A stretch of 33,408 nt of DNA from Xanthobacteraceae bacterium (GTDB lineage: Bacteria > Pseudomonadota > Alphaproteobacteria > Rhizobiales > Xanthobacteraceae), in NCBI GenBank assembly GCA_019746135.1, contig JAIESI010000387.1, positions 1-33,408 on the forward strand. The letters run 5' to 3'. Within the stretch, counting starts at the first letter, position 1. Every line of letters starts with the position of its first letter. The translations under genes and the position numbers were made by a program. The notes beneath the pieces were generated by a model that saw nothing but the letters and a program-made list of their open reading frames with translations, made no database searches and had not been told where the DNA came from. Positions 17,801 through 24,478 of this stretch are shown here, piece by piece.

Positions 17801-19065
17801 GCGGATCCGGCGGGCCGTCGGTCATCACGCCGATTCCCGGCCAGCCCCAGTTCACGCCGCCGCCGCTGCCGCTGCGCCCGGTGGCGGGCGACGGCGGCGA
17901 GCGCTTCAGCAGCGTGCCGCCGCCGTTCGAGACCCGGTTCATCCCGAACGAGGTCCTGGTGCAGATTGCGTCCACCGCGCCGGCCGAGGTCATACAGAGC
18001 ATCGCCCGCGAGTTCGGCCTGACCGTCATCGCCTCGCAGACGCTGACCACGACCGGCCGCACCGCCTACCGGTTCAGCTTCACCAGCAGCCGCAACCTGC
18101 GTGACATGATCCGCGCGCTCGAGCTGCGCAGCATCGTCGCGGTGGCGCAGCCGAACTATAATTTCCGGCTGATGCAGGGCGCCGGCGCGGGCATGAGCAA
18201 GGGCGATCCCGCCCAGTACATGCTGAACAAGCTCAGCCTCGGCCCGACTCACGGCCTCGCCACCGGCAAGGGCGTCACCATCGCGGTGATCGATTCCGAG
18301 GCCGACAAGCGCCACACCGAACTGCAGGGCACGATCTCGGAGGAGCTCGATACGCTCGGCGTGAAGGAGCCGCCGCACTCGCACGGCACGGCGATGATCG
18401 GCGCCATCGTCTCGCGCGACCGGCTGCTCGGCGTCGCCCCCGGCGCGCGGATTCTGGCGATCCGCGCCTTCGGCGAGGCCGCGGGCACGGCCGACGGCAC
18501 CACCTTCAACATCCTCAGGGGCATCGAGTGGGCGACCAGCCAGGGCGCCCGCGTCATCAACATGAGCTTCGCCGGCCCGCGCGATCCCTCGCTCGAGCGC
18601 GCGCTGAAGACCGCGCGCGAGAAGGGCGTGGTGCTGGTCGCGGCCGCCGGCAACGCCGGGCCGAAGTCGCCGCCGCTCTATCCCGGCGCCGATCCGAACG
18701 TGATCGCGGTGACGGCGACCGACAGCCGCGACGGCGTGTTCCGCGGCGCCAACCAGGGCACCCAGCTTTCGGTCGCGGCGCCCGGCGTCGATGTGCTCGC
18801 GCCCGCGCCGGACGAGACCTACCAGATGTCGACCGGCACCTCGATCGCGACCGCGCATGTGAGCGGCGTGGTGGCGCTGATGCTGGAGCGCGATCCGTCG
18901 CTGACGCCCGCCGACGTGCGCAAGATTCTCGAGGCGACCGCGACCGATCTCGGGCCGAAGGGCAAGGACGCGCAATACGGCTGGGGCCTGGTCAATCCGA
19001 GGAAGGCGCTGGAGGCGGTCGACGCAAGGAAGAAGACCAGCGACGCTCAACCCAAGACCCGGTAG
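14824..19065 (+). CDS. TpsA filamentous-haemagglutinin-like exoprotein fused to a C-terminal S8 subtilisin protease
   Basis: This protein has 1413 residues from the GTG at 14824, which follows a GGGGG stretch. Residues 1-25 are a signal peptide (cleavage near ALA|NP). The TPS secretion domain covers about 26-260 with NPNG at 109-112 (VFVINPNGVLIG). A beta-helix-like repeat region runs to about 600. Six GLUG-type repeats follow at about 703-870 (for example GGLVGRNSG, GGFVGKNDA). A Pro-rich linker is at about 990-1035. A prodomain/I9-like segment lies at about 1038-1115 (FIPNEVLVQIAS). The complete subtilase domain runs from about 1135 to 1400. Its residues are D1157 (IAVIDSEA), H1187 (HSHGTAMIGA), oxyanion N1277 (AAAGNAGP) and S1340 (STGTSIATAHV). 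All catalytic residues are present. The adjacent tpsB makes export by two-partner secretion very likely; self-processing or attack on outside substrates is inference. Confidence 0.9.
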   Translation: MRKTLLATSALVPLGLSLGLASALANPLGGQVVGGSAAIGGTGTSTVTVTQSSQNAVINWQSFNIGAGETTRFIQPNSSATMLNRVTGDPNPSQILGTLQGNGRVFVINPNGVLIGAGAVVNTAGFLATTHDISNADFMAGRYNFNIPGNPAASVVNLGNITASNSGFAALVAPGVRNSGTITATFGKIGLASANGFSLDLYGDKLITIGVSDSIAAAVKDVATGQTLKSLVQNDGKLRANGGTVQLSAVTARTMVDSVINTSGVIEARSIGTRNGKIVLGGPAASTKVAGAPTQTVKVSGKLDVSSRKAKGGTVEVTGENIVLAAATIDAFGATGGGKVLIGGDTGGGYGNSMVASLAQAQLEGRPILTATTVSVDAASTIDASARTSGDGGKVIVWSDGATVFDGSIFARGGTLAGNGGFAEVSGKQTLTFNGNVDLGSATGRRGTLLLDPLNATIDTVAGTGVITVASIQNALLFGDVVVTTNNAVGSEAGDLTVAAPITWANDNNLWLAAYRNINVNANITNTSLTVGSANDKHMINLVADSTGTGVGTVIFGPGAVITTRGEVNIAFNPTGPGPKYSAPIENYSLNVNLIGIGAKLHQYMKVNTPSDVQAMTNNLSADYLLGRDIDMGSFGSGFVPIGNGSAYTGSFEGLGNTISNLTITSNLANVGLFSQLSSTAEVSNVFLDSFIVTATSTGGANVGVLAGQNAGSVRGLDVSSSTVTAQSPNSSLGGLVGRNSGTIEYSEAFGVVLTLPSGGGSWSAGGIVGVNELGGSISKTSAYANIYSDATGTVNLGAFAGVNAGSIQQAWTIGLLYDQNTMPVATVGGFVGKNDATGTIDQVYSLAGTTGLTGATGFTGAVIGQNLNTSPGAITFAYWITEFFTGPGVGNGSSSGVSSVSAASITGTLPAGFSSTDWWFPTPTSFPALKPKPDTLAAATVLTTSPGNDDASDQVPPNLYTNQQIQSYRPPQENSWPLVVIALGNPPGTSAGGSGGPSVITPIPGQPQFTPPPLPLRPVAGDGGERFSSVPPPFETRFIPNEVLVQIASTAPAEVIQSIAREFGLTVIASQTLTTTGRTAYRFSFTSSRNLRDMIRALELRSIVAVAQPNYNFRLMQGAGAGMSKGDPAQYMLNKLSLGPTHGLATGKGVTIAVIDSEADKRHTELQGTISEELDTLGVKEPPHSHGTAMIGAIVSRDRLLGVAPGARILAIRAFGEAAGTADGTTFNILRGIEWATSQGARVINMSFAGPRDPSLERALKTAREKGVVLVAAAGNAGPKSPPLYPGADPNVIAVTATDSRDGVFRGANQGTQLSVAAPGVDVLAPAPDETYQMSTGTSIATAHVSGVVALMLERDPSLTPADVRKILEATATDLGPKGKDAQYGWGLVNPRKALEAVDARKKTSDAQPKTR

Positions 19066-19130
19066 CAAGACCCGGTAGCAAGACCCGGTAGCAAGACCCG
19101 GTAGCAAGACCCGGTAGCAGGACGCGGTAG
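19053..19130 (+). repeat. 13-bp tandem array beginning in the tpsA stop codon
   Basis: Five perfect copies of CAAGACCCGGTAG (19053-19117) are followed by a sixth with two changes (19118-19130). The first copy encodes the last residues and the TAG stop of the TpsA-protease gene. Because 13 is not a multiple of three, the TAGs of copies 1, 2 and 3 fall in three different frames, and copy 4 returns to the original frame. There are no spacers, so it is not a CRISPR array. Confidence 0.97.
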
Positions 19131-19346
19131 GTCCCGCGGTTGCCGGTGTGCGGCACGGTCGCGGCGCATTCGGGTTTTTGCGGATCATGTCTGCTTGCGG
19201 CCGCGCCCGGCCCTGTGGTCTCGGGGCCAGGACACAAAGCAACCATACTTTCGCCGCGGGGCAGCAGTCTGATCCCGATCGATCGCGCTTGAACGTGGAG
19301 GTTTAGACACCTGCGGTATGGGGGGCCTTGGCGAAGGAGAGCCCAC

Positions 19347-19568
19347 ATGTGGAATTGGAAGCGAACTTCGCGATTTGCACTGGCTGCCGCTGCCGGCATC
19401 ACGTGCATGCTCATCAGTGACAACTGGTCGTCACTCCAGCAGGCCAACCTGATCACGACCGCGGACGCCAGAGTGGGTCGTCCGGCGACCGCCACCAGCG
19501 TCGCAGGCGTGGCGCGCCGAGCAACCCGCCGTACAGCCCGCCGCGGCGCCTACTATAGAAACTACTGA
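19347..19568 (+). CDS. Small basic exported protein, unknown function
   Basis: This 73-residue protein has a good start: ATG with AAGGAG upstream. The N-terminus is a signal peptide or membrane anchor (KRTSRFALAAAAGITCMLIS, residues 5-24). The remainder is short and strongly basic, with RVGRPATATSVAGVARRATRR and a tyrosine-rich end (GAYYRNY). From memory, similar short proteins with an RVGRP...AGVARR core recur in Bradyrhizobium-type genomes as hypotheticals. No function is known to me. It lies alone between tpsA and the convergent ccoS gene. Confidence 0.65.
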   Translation: MWNWKRTSRFALAAAAGITCMLISDNWSSLQQANLITTADARVGRPATATSVAGVARRATRRTARRGAYYRNY

Positions 19569-19592
19569 CGGAACCGACGGCGTCGCAGCCTG

Positions 19593-19622
19593 CGGCAGCG
19601 GAGCGGCCCGGCTTCGCTGCCG
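19593..19622 (+). terminator. Possible terminator hairpin after the small basic protein gene
   Basis: CGGCAGCG (19593-19600) and CGCTGCCG (19615-19622) form a perfect 8-bp stem with a 14-base loop, 24 bases after the stop codon. No T-run follows. It lies in the 194-base gap between two convergent genes, where I see nothing else. Confidence 0.35.
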
Positions 19623-19762
19623 GGGCTCGGCTGTGGTCGCACCGCGCGGCAAAGATGCGCGGCATGTCGGAACGAAAATCGGGGGTGTCGCGGCAGCGGT
19701 CGCTGTAGGCCCACCGATCGGGATCGGCGTCCGTCCGACGCTTCGCAAACGATGGACGGCGG

Positions 19763-19921
19763 CTATCCCGAGATCGGCCGGTCGCTGTCGTCCAGCAGGA
19801 TGCGCTCGGCGCTGCCTTGCAGATCTTCGTATTGGTCGTTCCTGAGCGACCACATGAAGGCGAAGAGCCCGAGCAAGCCGAGGCCCAGCGCGACCGGCAC
19901 CAGAAAATAGAAATCCGTCAT
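19763..19921 (-). CDS. ccoS: cbb3 oxidase assembly protein CcoS/FixS
   Basis: This is a 52-residue membrane protein with one helix (FYFLVPVALGLGLLGLFAFMW) followed by SLRNDQYEDLQGSAERILLDD. The sequence after the helix, with its D-Q-Y-E-D-L-x-G-x-A-x-R-I-L pattern, is the CcoS signature. CcoS is needed for haem b and copper insertion into CcoN in Rhodobacter. Its ATG overlaps the ccoI stop as ATGA (19918-19921), so the two are translationally coupled. It is the last gene of the cco cluster. Confidence 0.93.
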   Translation of the reverse strand: MTDFYFLVPVALGLGLLGLFAFMWSLRNDQYEDLQGSAERILLDDSDRPISG

Positions 19922-22188
19922 CGGGCGGGCTCCGCAGTCATTGAGGCTTCGGCCCTGGTGCGGCCGGCATGATCGACGGCCGTGCCGCGGCCCAGCCGCA
20001 GTGCGTTTGCGACCACGAGCAGCGACGAGAGCGACATCGCGACAGCCGCGATCAGCGGCGTAACGTGACCCAGCATCGCAAGCGGCACGGCGACCGCGTT
20101 GTAGCCGATGGCGAGCCACAGATTTTGCCGCGTCAGCGCTCTGGCGTTGCGCGCGATCGCCATGGCCCGGGGCACCGCCAGCAGGCTCGTCTGCAGGAAC
20201 ACCAGATCGGCGGCATTGCGGCCGATGTCGGCGGCGCTCGCCGGCGCCATCGACACATGGGCTGCCGAGAGCGCGGGTGCATCGTTGAGGCCATCTCCGA
20301 CCATGAGGGTCTTGTGGCCGGACGCTGCGATCTCGGTCAGGCGCGCGACCTTGTTTCGCGGCAGCATCTGCGCGTGACAGCGAACATCGAGCAGGGCGGC
20401 GATCCGCCGGACCGGCGCGTCGCTGTCGCCGGAAACGATTTCCACCGCCATGCCATCAGCCCGCAGCGCGGCCACCGCCTCCCGTGCCTGCGGGCGCGGC
20501 CGCTCTTCGAAATCGAAGCCGGCCAGGAGTTTCCCGTCCCTGGCAAGCACGACAGCGGCCGTGGCCGGCTTGGAGCCGGCTTGATCGGCAGACAGGGCCG
20601 CAGACAGCGCCCATGCGGGCCGGCCCAGCCGGTAGATCGCTTCGCCGATGCGGGCCTGAAGTCCCGACCCGGGTTGTTCGGACAGGCAGTCCGGACTGAT
20701 CGGATGTCCCGGGTCGCCATGGACGGCCAAGGCCCGTGAATAAGGATGCAGGGAGTGTTTCGCCAGCGAGCCGGCAAGCGCGAGCGCTTCCGGGTTGACC
20801 GAGCCGCTGCTCACCAAGGCCGGCACCTCGACGGTCAGCGTGCCGGTCTTGTCGAAAACGACCGTGTCCACCTCCGCAAGACGCTCCAGCGCGCCGCCGT
20901 CCTTCAGCATGATGCCCAGCTCGAACAGCCGCCGCGCCGCCACGACCTGCACCATCGGCACCGCGAGGCCCAGCGCGCAGGGGCAGGTGATGATCAGGAC
21001 GGCAATCGCAATCACGATCGAGCGGTGCACGTCGCCGGACACGATCATCCAGCCGAGGAACGTCAGCAGGGCCGCGCCATGCACGACCGGCGCATACAAC
21101 CGCGCCGCGCGGTCGGCGATGCGGCGATAGGCCGAGCGGCCGGCTTCCGCCGCCTCCATCATCCTGATCATCTCGGCCAGAAACGACTCGCTGGCCGCCG
21201 CGGTCGCGGCGATGGTGAGAGGACCGGTCAGATTGAGCATGCCGGCGCGGACCACCGTGCCCGCCGTCGCGGGCTGAGGCACGCTTTCGCCCGACACCAG
21301 CGAGCCATCGATATCCGAGCGCCCCTCCACGACCCGGCCATCGACCGGAATGCGCTCGCCGGCCGCGAGCAGGATGGTCATGCCGGGCCTGATCTCGCCG
21401 ACCGGCAGGTACACGGCGGAGCCGTCGGGCTGCCTGATCAGCGCGCCCCGCGCGCCGAGCCGGGCCAGTCCCGTCACGGCGGCGCGCGCGCGGTCGCGCA
21501 TCATGTGATCGAGCGTCCGCCCGATCAGCAGGAAGAACAGCAGCGACACCGATGCATCGAAATAGGCGTGCGGGCCGTGATGCAGGGTTTCATAGAGGCT
21601 CAGGCCGAATGCGAGCAGCACGCCGATCGATATCGGAACATCCATGTTGGTCCGGCCGTGCCGCAGGCTGCTCCATGCCGAGCGGAAGAAGATCCGTCCG
21701 GAATAGGCGAGCGTGGGCAGCGCAATGAACGCCGATATCCAGTGGAACAGGTCGCGGGTTTGCGCATCGGCTCCCGACCAGATCGAGACCGAAAGCAGCA
21801 TGATGTTCATCGCCGCAAAGCCGGCCACCGCGAGCGCGGCGATGAGTTCGCGCAGCGTGCCGTCGTCCGCCTCGGCATCGATGTCGCTGAGATGCGCGGT
21901 GTAGCCGATCGCCGACAGGGTCTCGAGCAGCGGCGGAACCTGGCCGCGGCCGTCCCAGCGCACCGTGACGCGCCGGGTCGACAAATGGACGCGGGCGGCG
22001 GTGACGCCGGGAAGTGCGCCGAGCGCCGCTTCGATGCTCTTGATGCAGCCGCCGCAGTGAATGCCGGGAACGGACAGGTCGGTCTGGCGCAGGCCGCCGC
22101 CGAGCGCGCGGCTGGCCAGCACGATTTCGTCCGACGCCGTACCGCGCGGCGTCGCTGCGGCTGCGGCGGTTGGCGCACAGCAGTTCAT
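19918..22188 (-). CDS. ccoI: Copper-transporting P1B-type ATPase CcoI/FixI
   Basis: This protein has 756 residues from the ATG at 22188. An N-terminal metal-binding domain shows GIHCGGC (C45, C48) after an extra N-terminal Cys pair (C3-C4). Eight membrane helices are expected. The actuator motif is SGES (299-302), the metal-site motif is CPC (402-404), the phosphorylation site is D446 in DKTGT, and the hinge is GDGLNDAP. CcoI exports or delivers copper for the CuB centre of cbb3 oxidase. GGAG lies six bases before 22188, favouring that start; an ATG four codons earlier (22200) is possible. The open frame continues further upstream through a repeat cluster, which should not be taken as protein. 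It is coupled to ccoS by ATGA. Confidence 0.93.
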   Translation of the reverse strand: MNCCAPTAAAAATPRGTASDEIVLASRALGGGLRQTDLSVPGIHCGGCIKSIEAALGALPGVTAARVHLSTRRVTVRWDGRGQVPPLLETLSAIGYTAHLSDIDAEADDGTLRELIAALAVAGFAAMNIMLLSVSIWSGADAQTRDLFHWISAFIALPTLAYSGRIFFRSAWSSLRHGRTNMDVPISIGVLLAFGLSLYETLHHGPHAYFDASVSLLFFLLIGRTLDHMMRDRARAAVTGLARLGARGALIRQPDGSAVYLPVGEIRPGMTILLAAGERIPVDGRVVEGRSDIDGSLVSGESVPQPATAGTVVRAGMLNLTGPLTIAATAAASESFLAEMIRMMEAAEAGRSAYRRIADRAARLYAPVVHGAALLTFLGWMIVSGDVHRSIVIAIAVLIITCPCALGLAVPMVQVVAARRLFELGIMLKDGGALERLAEVDTVVFDKTGTLTVEVPALVSSGSVNPEALALAGSLAKHSLHPYSRALAVHGDPGHPISPDCLSEQPGSGLQARIGEAIYRLGRPAWALSAALSADQAGSKPATAAVVLARDGKLLAGFDFEERPRPQAREAVAALRADGMAVEIVSGDSDAPVRRIAALLDVRCHAQMLPRNKVARLTEIAASGHKTLMVGDGLNDAPALSAAHVSMAPASAADIGRNAADLVFLQTSLLAVPRAMAIARNARALTRQNLWLAIGYNAVAVPLAMLGHVTPLIAAVAMSLSSLLVVANALRLGRGTAVDHAGRTRAEASMTAEPAR

Positions 22189-22220
22189 CGCTTGCTCCAT
22201 TCCGAGGCCGATCGGCCTCT

Positions 22221-22362
22221 GGCGCATGTCCCGGAAAAGTGGACACCGGTTTTCCGAAAAGGACATGCGCAAACGCAAGAGGCGCATGTCCCGGAAAAAG
22301 CCTGCCCCGGACTTGTTCCGGGGTGGACACCGGTTTTCCGAAAAGGACATGCGCAAACGCAA
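22221..22362. repeat. Two copies of a palindromic repeat between the DUF2189 gene and ccoI
   Basis: Copy A (22221-22278) and copy B (22281-22362) share the flanks GGCGCATGTCCCGGAAAA and GGACACCGGTTTTCCGAAAA, ending GGACATGCGCAAACGCAA. Each folds by its CCGGAAAA/TTTTCCG arms. Copy B carries an extra insert of about 25 bases with its own small hairpin (CCCCGGA/TCCGGGG). From memory, very similar elements are dispersed through Bradyrhizobium-type genomes. On the minus strand both copies are open in the ccoI frame, giving the repeated peptide LRLRMSFSENRCP. Confidence 0.9.
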
Positions 22363-22368
22363 CAATCG

Positions 22369-22406
22369 AGAGCGCATCCCGGTTCATCTTGACCGGGATG
22401 CGCTCT
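22369..22406 (-). terminator. 15-bp perfect hairpin at the end of the DUF2189 gene
   Basis: AGAGCGCATCCCGGT (22369-22383) and ACCGGGATGCGCTCT (22392-22406) form a perfect 15-bp stem with an 8-base loop, overlapping the stop codon of the DUF2189 gene. It may end or stabilise the ccoNOQP-DUF2189 transcript before ccoI. There is no true T-run on the minus strand, so attenuation or mRNA protection is as likely as termination. Similar AGAGCGC palindromes are a known type of dispersed repeat in this group, from memory. Confidence 0.6.
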
Positions 22407-23193
22407 AGGCCCGGATGGCCCGGTACACATGCCACGTCCCGTGTCCGACGACCGGAAACACCACGATCAGGCCCAGCAATCCGGTCGCCAGCGAAACCAG
22501 AAACAGTGCGAGAACGATCGCGCCCCAGGTCAGCATGGCCGGGAGGTTGTTCCAGACCAGGGCCGTGCTGGTCCCCATCGCCGTCAGGGCGTCGACGCGC
22601 TCGTTGAGCAGCATCGGAATGGCAAACACGCTGATCGCGAAGGAAAAGGCCGCAAACAGCGCGCCGACCGCGCTGCCGACCAGCAGCATGGCCCATCCCT
22701 CCGGCGTCGTGAACAGCATCGGCGCGATGTGATCGAGGCCGGGAAACGGCCGCAGCCCGAAGAACAGCGCGTAGATGATGACGGCGGCGCGCATCCACAG
22801 CAGCATCAGCAGGCACAGCAGCACGCCGGTGAACAGGATTTGTCCGCCTGACGCGGGCTTCACGAAAATCATGTCCCAGAGGCTCGCCGTTTCACCCGCG
22901 GCGAGGCGCCGGCTCTTTTCGTAGAGGCCGATGGCGAGCACCGGCCCGACCACCATGAACCCGGCAAAGGCCGGAAACAGGATGTAGTCCCAGCCGAAAG
23001 CGAACAGCCCGGCGACGATCACGACCGACACCAGAAAGACCAGCAGGCCGTAGCAGAGGCTTGGCATCGGCCCGATCGTCAGATCGCGCCAGCCGTCGGC
23101 CAGCCAGCGAAACGCGATGGCCGGCGGAAGGTTGCGGCTCCATGTTTGCTCCCGGGGCGCGGGCGGCATCACTGTCGGGATCGTGGGAGTCAT
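22405..23193 (-). CDS. DUF2189-family integral membrane protein
   Basis: This is a 262-residue membrane protein with about six helices. A polar N-terminus leads into AIAFRWLADGWRDLTIGPMPSL..., then helices at about 47-70 (LLVFLVSVVIVAGLFAFGW), 75-95, 120-145, 160-190 and 220-255. The pattern W-L-x-x-G-W-R-D-L and VVGPVLAIGLYEKSRRL is typical of DUF2189. The function is unknown. The ATG overlaps the stop of the 81-residue protein gene as ATGA (23190-23193), so it belongs to the cco operon and may help assemble or supply the oxidase. This role is inference from position. Confidence 0.85.
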   Translation of the reverse strand: MTPTIPTVMPPAPREQTWSRNLPPAIAFRWLADGWRDLTIGPMPSLCYGLLVFLVSVVIVAGLFAFGWDYILFPAFAGFMVVGPVLAIGLYEKSRRLAAGETASLWDMIFVKPASGGQILFTGVLLCLLMLLWMRAAVIIYALFFGLRPFPGLDHIAPMLFTTPEGWAMLLVGSAVGALFAAFSFAISVFAIPMLLNERVDALTAMGTSTALVWNNLPAMLTWGAIVLALFLVSLATGLLGLIVVFPVVGHGTWHVYRAIRA

Positions 23194-23435
23194 CGCGGCT
23201 CGACCTCCGCTGTGGTCTTGGGGGCCTGGCGCGCGGGCGCACAGGACGATTTCGCCGCGCGGAACTGGCCGCTTGCGGCGCCCGCTTCGCGCCGATGCTC
23301 GACGCAATCCGGCTGTGAAAGCAATGCCACGTAGACGAGGTGCGAGTTCGCGCCGACGAGCATCAGCGCGCCGACCCCGGCGAGCAGCCAGATCGCCAGT
23401 TTGCTCCGGATCCTCGAGGCGGGCGCGGCTGTCAT
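23190..23435 (-). CDS. Small membrane protein in the cco operon, unknown function
   Basis: This 81-residue protein has one clear membrane helix (about residues 13-38, LAIWLLAGVGALMLVGANSH, continuing LVYVAL). The Cys in QPDCVEH follows the helix and a second Cys lies in KSSCAP, with a basic tail. Its ATG overlaps the ccoP stop (ATGA, 23432-23435) and its stop overlaps the DUF2189 start in the same way, so it is translated in a coupled chain. It occupies the place where ccoG/ccoH would usually begin, but resembles neither: it is far too short for CcoG and has no CcoH periplasmic domain. Co-translation makes it a real gene; its role is open. Confidence 0.75.
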   Translation of the reverse strand: MTAAPASRIRSKLAIWLLAGVGALMLVGANSHLVYVALLSQPDCVEHRREAGAASGQFRAAKSSCAPARQAPKTTAEVEPR

Positions 23436-24313
23436 GGCTTGCCGTCCCGCAAGCTGACCACGTAGAGCGCAAGGATCTTCCGTTCGGCGGCGGTGAGACG
23501 GCCCTCCCACGCCGGCATATGGCCCTGGCGGCCGTTCCATACGCTTGCGACGATGGACTGCGCGTCGCCGCCATAGATCCAGCTCTGGTCGGTCAGGTCC
23601 GGCCCGCCGACTTCGAGATTGCCCTTGCCGTCCTTGCCATGACAGGACGCACAGCTGGCATCGAAGACCGTCTTGCCGGCGGCGAGATTGGCAGGCTTCA
23701 GGTCCTTTGCCGCGGCCGGATCGGACAAGGTCCGCACGTAGTCGACGACATTGTCGACTTCCGCCGGTTGCAGCATCTTGTCCCGCCCAAAGGGCATCAT
23801 TTGCGACACCCTGGATTTCGGGTGGGCGGAATTGATGCCGACGCGGATGGTTTCCGCGATGGCCTGCGGATCGCCGCCCCACATCCAGGATCCGGTTGTC
23901 AGATTGGGAAAACCGGGGCCGCCCTTGGCATCGGTGCCGTGACACACGGCGCAATTGTCGCCGAACAGCGTGCGGCCGGTCTGGCGCACGATCGTCATCA
24001 GGCGAGGGTTCGCCTGAATGTCCTTGAAGCTTTCCGTCTCGATGCTCTTGATCCAGGCGCCGCGCTCGAGCGCGGCCCGCTCGATCGCCTCCTGGACGGT
24101 CGTGCGCTGATCGACGCCGAGCAGACCCTTGGTGTAGGTCGCCCCGAGCGGCCAGGCCGGCATCAGCACCCAGTAGCCCAGCGAAAACAGCACCGTCACG
24201 ATCAGAAAGAAATACACCGCGCGCGGCACCGGCGTGTTCAGCTCCTTGATGCCGTTCCACTCATGACCGGTGGTCAGATATCCGGTGTGCGGGTCCCGTT
24301 CCTCTAGCGCCAC
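23432..24313 (-). CDS. ccoP: cbb3 oxidase subunit III, dihaem cytochrome c (CcoP/FixP)
   Basis: This is a 293-residue membrane-anchored dihaem c-type cytochrome. One N-terminal membrane helix spans about residues 32-52 (AVYFFLIVTVLFSLGYWVLMP). Two cytochrome c domains have haem-binding motifs CAVCH (121-125) and CASCH (221-225), with methionine ligands in MMPFG and HMPAW. It passes electrons from the bc1 complex or soluble cytochrome c to CcoO/CcoN. The start is GTG at 24313, supported by GAGGAGG seven bases upstream; it overlaps ccoQ by 10 bases. The N-terminal motif HEWNGIKELNTPVPRAV is diagnostic. Confidence 0.96.
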   Translation of the reverse strand: MALEERDPHTGYLTTGHEWNGIKELNTPVPRAVYFFLIVTVLFSLGYWVLMPAWPLGATYTKGLLGVDQRTTVQEAIERAALERGAWIKSIETESFKDIQANPRLMTIVRQTGRTLFGDNCAVCHGTDAKGGPGFPNLTTGSWMWGGDPQAIAETIRVGINSAHPKSRVSQMMPFGRDKMLQPAEVDNVVDYVRTLSDPAAAKDLKPANLAAGKTVFDASCASCHGKDGKGNLEVGGPDLTDQSWIYGGDAQSIVASVWNGRQGHMPAWEGRLTAAERKILALYVVSLRDGKP

Positions 24314-24474
24314 GGCCGGTCCTCCTCGCGCAGGATCGACTTCGCCGCGTTGTCGAAACGTTTCCGGTTCGACGGCCAGTACGCATACACGACGACGCCC
24401 AATGACAGCGCCATCAGATAGAACAGGCCGAACGATTTCGAGAACCAGACCGCGCTGTCGTGCTCGATGCCCAT
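24304..24474 (-). CDS. ccoQ: cbb3 oxidase subunit IV (CcoQ/FixQ)
   Basis: This is a 56-residue single-helix protein with a membrane segment at about residues 16-34 (LFYLMALSLGVVVYAYWPS) followed by NRKRFDNAAKSILREEDRPW. The motif YAYWPSNRKRFDNAA is the CcoQ signature. CcoQ stabilises the CcoP interaction in the oxidase complex. The gene lies 4 bases after ccoO and overlaps the ccoP start by 10 bases. I chose the ATG at 24474 because the upstream extension lies inside the ccoO 3' end. Confidence 0.95.
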   Translation of the reverse strand: MGIEHDSAVWFSKSFGLFYLMALSLGVVVYAYWPSNRKRFDNAAKSILREEDRPWR

Positions 24475-24478
24475 TGTC

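Noticed and set aside
19053-19130. CRISPR array
   Set aside because: The units are contiguous 13-mers without spacers and no cas genes are present.
17599-19242. 547-residue open frame antisense to the TpsA protease domain
   Set aside because: Arg/Gly/Ala-rich, no domain; the plus strand has the full subtilase active site.
22189-22377. N-terminal extension of CcoI up to 22377
   Set aside because: It is translated from dispersed palindromic repeats and gives a duplicated peptide; the start at 22188 has a proper ribosome site.
20746-22392. 548-residue open frame on the plus strand opposite ccoI
   Set aside because: Low-complexity composition typical of an antisense shadow; the minus strand encodes an intact P-type ATPase.
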